In this document: in pieces, positions 46,655 through 50,000 of the stretch
Numbering within the stretch: position 1 is the stretch's first letter
Layout: each line of letters starts with the position of its first letter
Origin: Balamuthia mandrillaris
Taxonomy: Eukaryota > Discosea > Longamoebia > Balamuthiidae
Assembly: GCA_031835245.1 (NCBI GenBank)
Contig: JAVKOQ010000159.1
Span: 1 to 50,000 of the forward strand
Direction of reading: 5' to 3'
Length of the DNA: 50,000 bases
Translations under genes and position numbers: made by a program
Notes under the pieces: generated by a model
Told to the model about the DNA's origin: nothing
Seen by the model: only the letters and a program-made list of their open reading frames with translations
The model's database searches: none

Positions 46655-49011
46655 TTATTTGTGTTTGTCTTTCTTCGTGTTGGTTGCTGCTGTCGCTTTT
46701 GGAGTGCTGCTCTGTTCCTCCTTGTCATCTTCGTCGCTGGAGGAGGAGGAAGCGCACTCGGCAGCCAAACGTTCCTTTACCTTGAGGGCCAGACTTTGTT
46801 CCTTTTTGTCGCTTCCATTGCTCAAACCATTGCTCAATCCTCCCTTCTCGCCATTCCTGTAAATTTATTTTGCCAAGTCAGAAGAAAAAAACGACAAAGA
46901 GATAAGAGGGAACGAGGGAAGCAGAGGAGAGAGACGCACTGGTCAGCGGCAGCCTCCAGAGTATTGTTGGGGGCAATTTTGCCCTTTCTGGCTTGCTTTC
47001 GCTTCTCTCTCAGCATTTGGTTCAACTCGTCCAGCGTCAAATGCTTTGTTGATCTTGTCACTAGTAATGCTTTATATGATGAGTTTCGTCAAAGGAAAAC
47101 GAGAGAGAAGAGAGAGAGACCTTTTGCTTCCTCCTCGCTCTCTGGAGCTGAGGATGAGGAAGCTTCCTTCTGTTCAGTTCGCTGTTCTTCTTTTTCTGAG
47201 TTATTGTCGTTGCTAGTCTTTTTGGCAGTCTCTTTGGCGGCCTTGGCTTCCCTCTCAGCGGCCGTTCGTGGAGAAAAGTCCCACTCATCTTCTTCCTCTG
47301 GCTTTTCTTTTGCTTCGCTTACCTCCTTCTGTTCCTTCTTTGCGTCCTTCTCCAGTTTCTTCACTTTTTCTTTAGCTTCTTTCTTTTCCTTCTTCTTGTC
47401 TTTCTCCTCTTTTTTCTCCTCCTTCTCCTCTTTCTTATCCTTCTTGTCCTTCTCTTTCTTTTCCCGTCGGCTCTTCTCTTTCTTGTCTTTCTTCTCCTTT
47501 TTCTCCTTCTTTCTTCTCAAGGTCCCGGAAGAACGTCCGCTGTTCCTTCTTTTCACTTTGCCGATAACGCCGCTTCCTGACGCTTCACTCTCTTTTATCA
47601 GAGTTGCCGACCTGCTCATTGCTTCTTGTCCTTCGTCTCGTACTTCCTCCCTTTCTCTGGCTCGCTTTCCTTTGCGTAAACTGCCTTCGTAGGTGGATTG
47701 CCTTGGGAGGGTGTCTCTCTCTTTGTCCTCTTCTCTATCCTTGCGAGAACGACGTCCAGCATAAGGACTGCCTGAAGAAGGAGGCGTCACTCCGCCTTCT
47801 CCTCCTGCTTCTCCGTCGCCGCTGGCAACACCTGTGACGGTGTGTCTCCATTTCTTAAAGGAGCTGCCAGAACGAGACTTGTGTCGAGGAGATAACACAC
47901 TCTCTGCTGTGTTCTTTCGAGCCTGTTTCTTTTCCTTTCCTTCTTTCGTTTTGTCTTTCTCCTTCTCCTTTTCATTCTCTTTCTTGTCTTCGGTTTTTGG
48001 ATGATGATCTTCCTCTGATGGGTGGTTCTCTCCGTTCTGTTCCTTCTCGGCTTTTTCCTCCTTCTTATCCTTCTTATCCTTCTTATCCTTCTTCTCGGCT
48101 TTTTCCTCCTTCTTCTCGGCTTTTTCCTCCTTCTTCTCCTTCTTCTCCTTCTTTTCTTTCTTCTCCTTCTTCTTTTCTTCGTCGTCTTCCAACAGCGAGC
48201 CACTTCGCAACAAGCTAAGTTTGGGAGAAGTCGGACTCTTCTTTTGCTGTTGTTGACGTTGCTGCTCCAACAATGCTTTCATGGCCATGGTCTTCTCCTC
48301 CTCCGTCATTTCTTCCATCTCTCCCACGAACTCGAAGCTCAGCTCCAATTCTCCCAAGAAGGAATCGCCGTGCAATTGGTGATGAGTGCTATGCGCCTCA
48401 GCATCCGTGGAGAGAGCATACCATTTGGGTTTGTCTTTGTCTTGGTCTCTTAAAACGGTGTCTAAAGCTATTTCCACTTTGCCAATAACTAACAAAAAGA
48501 AGAGAAGTTAGAGGAGCATGAAGATGGAAAAGAAAAAGAGAAAAGCGGGGAGGAAAGGGTGTACAATCATCGCTGATGAGTCGATTCCAGTCCCAACACT
48601 CAAAGCGAAGCAGTTGAGAAGCATTATCGACGGTACTAATGAATATAGAAGCACAAGACGAAGAAGAACAGGAATTAGAACATCCAGCAGAACAAGAACT
48701 AAAAACGACAACGACTTACAAGACAAAAGTTTGCTGCCATTTGGGTTCTAACGTTTTGGGTACGACTTTTGTCTTGAAGGTCACATCACCCAAAGTTATT
48801 GTTGCATATGGATCCGATGTACCACCTTTTGTTTGTCGTCCATATCAACCATTTTCATATAAACAAGAAAAACAGAATCAACAATACCTAAATCCAGTGG
48901 CAATAGATGACGGCCAGATAACACCGATACCTTCAGCTTGCCTTTGCACTTGAGAGTGGATTGAAGCTTCATTCTCTATTTGTTTGAAAAACAAGTATTA
49001 TGAGAGAGAAG

Positions 49012-49069
<58 letters not shown>

Positions 49070-49654
49070 ACGGAGGGAGAGATGAACTGTTAGAATGCTC
49101 TGAAGTTCGATTTGTTTGCCAGAACTTTGGAAGAGACTGGCGGTAGTGGCACCTCTTTGAAGCGTTCTGTCCTTCTTCACGTGTCGAAGAGCAAGTTTGA
49201 TGCCTGCCGTCCCTATTTATCTCAATGTTAGAATGTATATGGAACGGAGGAAGAAGAAAGAGGATAACAAACCCTTTCCGCTGAGTGCTTGACCAAAGTG
49301 TCTGTGTTTGATGTGCGAGCCTTGTTCTTGCTCTATTTCTTCTATCTCTTTGAGCGTGTCGGACTCCTTTTTGGCCTGATTCATGAAATTATTGATCTCC
49401 TTGATGAGGTCGAGAGCTGTGTTCAAGTTTTGATAGTCCACATGCTCTTCCACTGTATGTTTTAACAGTTCCTATGTTTGTTATGAAACAAATGCTGAGC
49501 AAAGGATAAAGCAAGAAAAGACAAGAATTTACAATAGAGACACGAGACGAAAAGCAAAGAACTCACTTTTAAAAGGATCTGATAACGAGGAAGCCTCTGA
49601 ACAGGCATGATGAGATAAGAACTAAGGTCTTGACTGGTTTTGATTGAAGCATGC

Positions 49655-49700
<46 letters not shown>

Positions 49701-50000
49701 CGAGACAGAAAGAGACAGAGAGAGCGAGAGAGAGATCGAGAGGGGGGGAGAGAGAGTTTAGATTGAGATAAAACGAAATAATTGAGCAATATAAAAGAAA
49801 GCAAATGTACGTTTAAGAAGTCAACAAGTTCTTCACGTTCCTTTCTGCCTTTCTCGGTGCGTAAGTATTCTACAAACTGGGAACCTGCATCAAAGTTCTC
49901 TATATAACCTCTATAGGTTTTCATTGATGGAGCCTTTTGTGATAAAACAAAAAAAGAAACCGGTGAGGGAGAGCGAGAGGGAGAGGGAGAGAGGGAGAGA
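46655..50000 (-). CDS. RhoGEF (DH) - C2 domain protein with Lys/Glu-rich tail, 5' end outside the window
   Basis: The gene enters from the right edge. Exons seen by splice signals encode the C-terminal half of a DH domain ([20 protein letters not shown], then [15 protein letters not shown] joined to [13 protein letters not shown]), which activates Rho-family GTPases. No clear PH domain follows; a short segment ([20 protein letters not shown]) leads to a C2 domain ([56 protein letters not shown]), likely a membrane-binding module. After it comes a roughly 400-residue tail dominated by KE, KK and EKKD repeats with Ser-rich patches. The last two exons encode [20 protein letters not shown] and end TNTKKDKHK at 46655. 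The tail is probably a long charged helix. Introns carry (GA)n tracts, e.g. 49018-49062 and 49657-49695. Confidence 0.8.
49018..49080 (-). repeat. (GA)n (sense CT) microsatellite in RhoGEF-C2 intron
   Basis: A clean GA tract on the plus strand within an intron of the minus-strand RhoGEF-C2 gene. A second lies at 49657-49750 with GC-containing interruptions, and a third begins near 49965 at the window edge. Confidence 0.95.

Overview
The window is eukaryotic nuclear DNA from a protist. Genes carry many short GT-AG introns, lie on both strands 26 to 800 bp apart, and encode eukaryote-specific families (ARF GTPase, R-SNARE motif, RhoGEF, MUS81, NOC1, LPCAT, CDC123-like). Helicase-associated (HA) repeats, an F-box protein with WARENGCPWD-type repeats and VIT/vWA proteins suggest a free-living amoeba or a similar protist. 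I cannot fix the lineage from this sequence. No virus-derived, LTR or Polinton-like element was recognised.

Layout. 1-1673 (-): 5' part of a Ser/Pro/His-rich protein. 2500-3699 (+): TDP2-like phosphodiesterase with a beta-thymosin-like N-terminus. 3966-5412 (+): plant-type ALAD. 5726-7671 (+): RibD-C/RIB7-like reductase. 7750-9730 and 9958-11994 (-): tandem genes for multi-TM folate-receptor-like proteins. 12286-14028 (+): unknown protein. 14384-14920 (-): ARF GTPase. 15201-16940 (+): F-box/repeat protein. 17003-19893 (-): HA-repeat protein. 20366-23405 (+): S9 peptidase fold without Ser and His. 23432-25123 and 44478-46240 (-): two CDC123-like ATP-grasp paralogues. 25738-28008 (+): LPCAT with EF-hands. 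28155-31701 (-): VIT-vWA protein with an R-SNARE motif. 32430-33074 (+): Dps/ferritin-like protein. 33375-36783 (-): NOC1/CEBPZ. 37249-42217 (+): MUS81 carrying SAM and SWIM domains. 42466-44049 (+): glycerate kinase. 44228-44381: structured RNA candidate. 46655-50000 (-): RhoGEF-C2 protein, partial.

I rebuilt exon structures by eye. For 14 multi-exon genes the summed exons are a multiple of three and join with no stop; this also exposed a 26-nt microexon, a probable GC-AG intron and two stop-free introns whose lengths are multiples of three. The genes do not form one pathway. Several concern genome or nuclear upkeep (TDP2-like, MUS81, NOC1, HA protein), several membranes or signalling (LPCAT, ARF, SNARE/vWA, RhoGEF-C2, folate-receptor-like), and several core metabolism (ALAD, RIB7-like, glycerate kinase).

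Two genome-wide habits stand out. Long pyrimidine microsatellites sit in introns on the sense strand, almost without exception. Gene-flanking DNA repeatedly carries GTCGAC and TGACGTCA palindromes, which look like shared promoter elements. The most interesting loci are the MUS81-SAM-SWIM fusion, the vWA/R-SNARE fusion, the structured RNA candidate before a T9 run, the S9 pseudo-peptidase, and the partly homogenised tandem receptor genes.
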